A DNA stretch of 64,000 nucleotides, taken from positions 2,843,946 to 2,907,945 of the forward strand of contig NC_014168.1 in the NCBI RefSeq assembly GCF_000092825.1, written 5' to 3'. The stretch is from Segniliparus rotundus DSM 44985 (GTDB taxonomy: Bacteria > Actinomycetota > Actinomycetes > Mycobacteriales > Mycobacteriaceae). Positions 63,334 through 64,000 of the stretch are shown one piece after another. The notes beneath the pieces were generated by a model. The model was given only the letters and a program-made list of their open reading frames with translations. It was not told where the DNA came from and did no database searches. How positions within the stretch are numbered: the stretch's first letter is position 1; each line of letters opens with the position of its first letter. Made by a program: the position numbers and the translations under genes.

Positions 63334-64000
63334 GTGCATTATTTCGCTGGCAAAGTGGTTGTGGTCACCGGCGCGGCTTCAGGCATCGGCCGGGCGTTGA
63401 GCATGGAATTGGCCCGTAGGGGCGCGAAGCTCGCGATCAGCGATGTCGACGCCGATGGGCTTGCCGAGACCAAGCGCCTGCTTGAAGCCGAAGGCGCGCA
63501 TGTCCAGGCCGACCGGCTCGACGTCGCGGAGGAGCAAGCGGTGTTCCTCTACGCCGACAAGGTCAAGGAGCATTTCGGGGTGGTGCACCAGGTGTACAAC
63601 AACGCGGGCGTCACTTTTCTGGGGAATTTCGAGAAAAGTTCCATCAAGGACATCGAGCGCGTCGTCGACATCGACTTTTGGGGCGTGGTCTACGGCTCCA
63701 AGGCGTTCCTGCCGCATCTCATCGAATCCGGCGCGGGGCACATCGTGAATGTGTCGAGCGTTTTCGGGCTTTTCTCCGTGCCGAGCCAAACCGCGTACAA
63801 CGCGGCGAAGTTCGCGGTGCGCGGGTTCACTGAGTCGCTGCGCCAGGAGCTGCGCGCCGCGCGCCGTCCGGTGCGGGTGACCACCGTCCACCCCGGCGGC
63901 ATCAAAACCAATATCGTCAACAACGCCGTGTTCGACGAGAACTACGACGGGGCAAGGTCGATGCGCCTGTTCCATAAGATCGCCCTCACCTCGCCCGAAC
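63334..64000 (+). CDS. Short-chain dehydrogenase/reductase (C-terminus beyond window)
   Basis: 222 residues are visible before the window ends. The Rossmann motif is VVVTGAASGIGRAL, the structural motif is YNNAGV, the catalytic serine is in NVSSVFG, and the YxxxK pair is in YNAAKFA. A PGG(I)KTN segment follows. This is the classical SDR fold using NAD(P); the substrate is unknown. GTG 63334 is chosen as the closest start before the fold. It is transcribed away from the tRNA and lies just outside the mobile element. Confidence 0.9.
   Translation, partial: MHYFAGKVVVVTGAASGIGRALSMELARRGAKLAISDVDADGLAETKRLLEAEGAHVQADRLDVAEEQAVFLYADKVKEHFGVVHQVYNNAGVTFLGNFEKSSIKDIERVVDIDFWGVVYGSKAFLPHLIESGAGHIVNVSSVFGLFSVPSQTAYNAAKFAVRGFTESLRQELRAARRPVRVTTVHPGGIKTNIVNNAVFDENYDGARSMRLFHKIALTSPE

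Overview
The window is high-GC actinobacterial DNA from a mycolic-acid-producing member of the Mycobacteriales. Evidence includes a Pks13/FadD32/AccD4 mycolate condensation cluster, an antigen-85 mycolyltransferase fused to LGFP repeats, EmbA/EmbB arabinosyltransferases, a Culp6-type envelope esterase and menaquinone genes. Gene content and order differ from Mycobacterium and would suit Segniliparus or a relative, but the genus is an inference.

Layout. 1-2867: glnE, running off the left edge. 2969-9166: a D,D-carboxypeptidase, a DUF4334 protein, a polytopic membrane protein, a GH27 alpha-galactosidase, a decayed dedA-like gene and a small Pro-rich secreted protein. 9728-33549: a cell-envelope block. 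On the minus strand it holds mgtA, menG, polyprenyl synthase, antigen-85/LGFP, a DUF732 lipoprotein, a Culp6 esterase, an LLM oxidoreductase, fadD32, pks13 and accD4; embA-embB diverge from mgtA on the plus strand. 33804-53294: housekeeping and accessory genes, namely an aldo/keto reductase, yihY-trpS-xth, a DMT exporter with a CGNR regulator, coaD, a flavin/2Fe-2S reductase with a diiron-like protein, two MmpS-like proteins, csoR-copZ, rsmD, pruA-putB, ettA, an FAD monooxygenase and a DUF2252 protein.

53508-63209 is an integrated mobile element of about 9.7 kb. It sits in tRNA-Arg(UCU), is bounded by a perfect 47-bp direct repeat, and carries at its right end a tyrosine integrase, an XRE repressor, an excisionase-like protein and a possible replication protein. 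At its left end are a serine resolvase and a 5'-truncated parB-like gene. Its cargo is a tightly overlapping minus-strand operon: two WXG100 proteins, a protein with a CpnT-like N-terminus and a putative GH-E (HNH superfamily) nuclease C-terminus, an ankyrin-repeat protein that is probably the immunity factor, an orphan paralogue of the toxin N-terminus, and a YbaB/EspL-like protein. The order resembles M. tuberculosis esxF-esxE-cpnT-ift, but with a different toxin domain and on a mobile element. No type VII secretion machinery is present in the window, so export would depend on a host ESX system. This cassette is the most interesting object here. The window ends inside a short-chain dehydrogenase gene.
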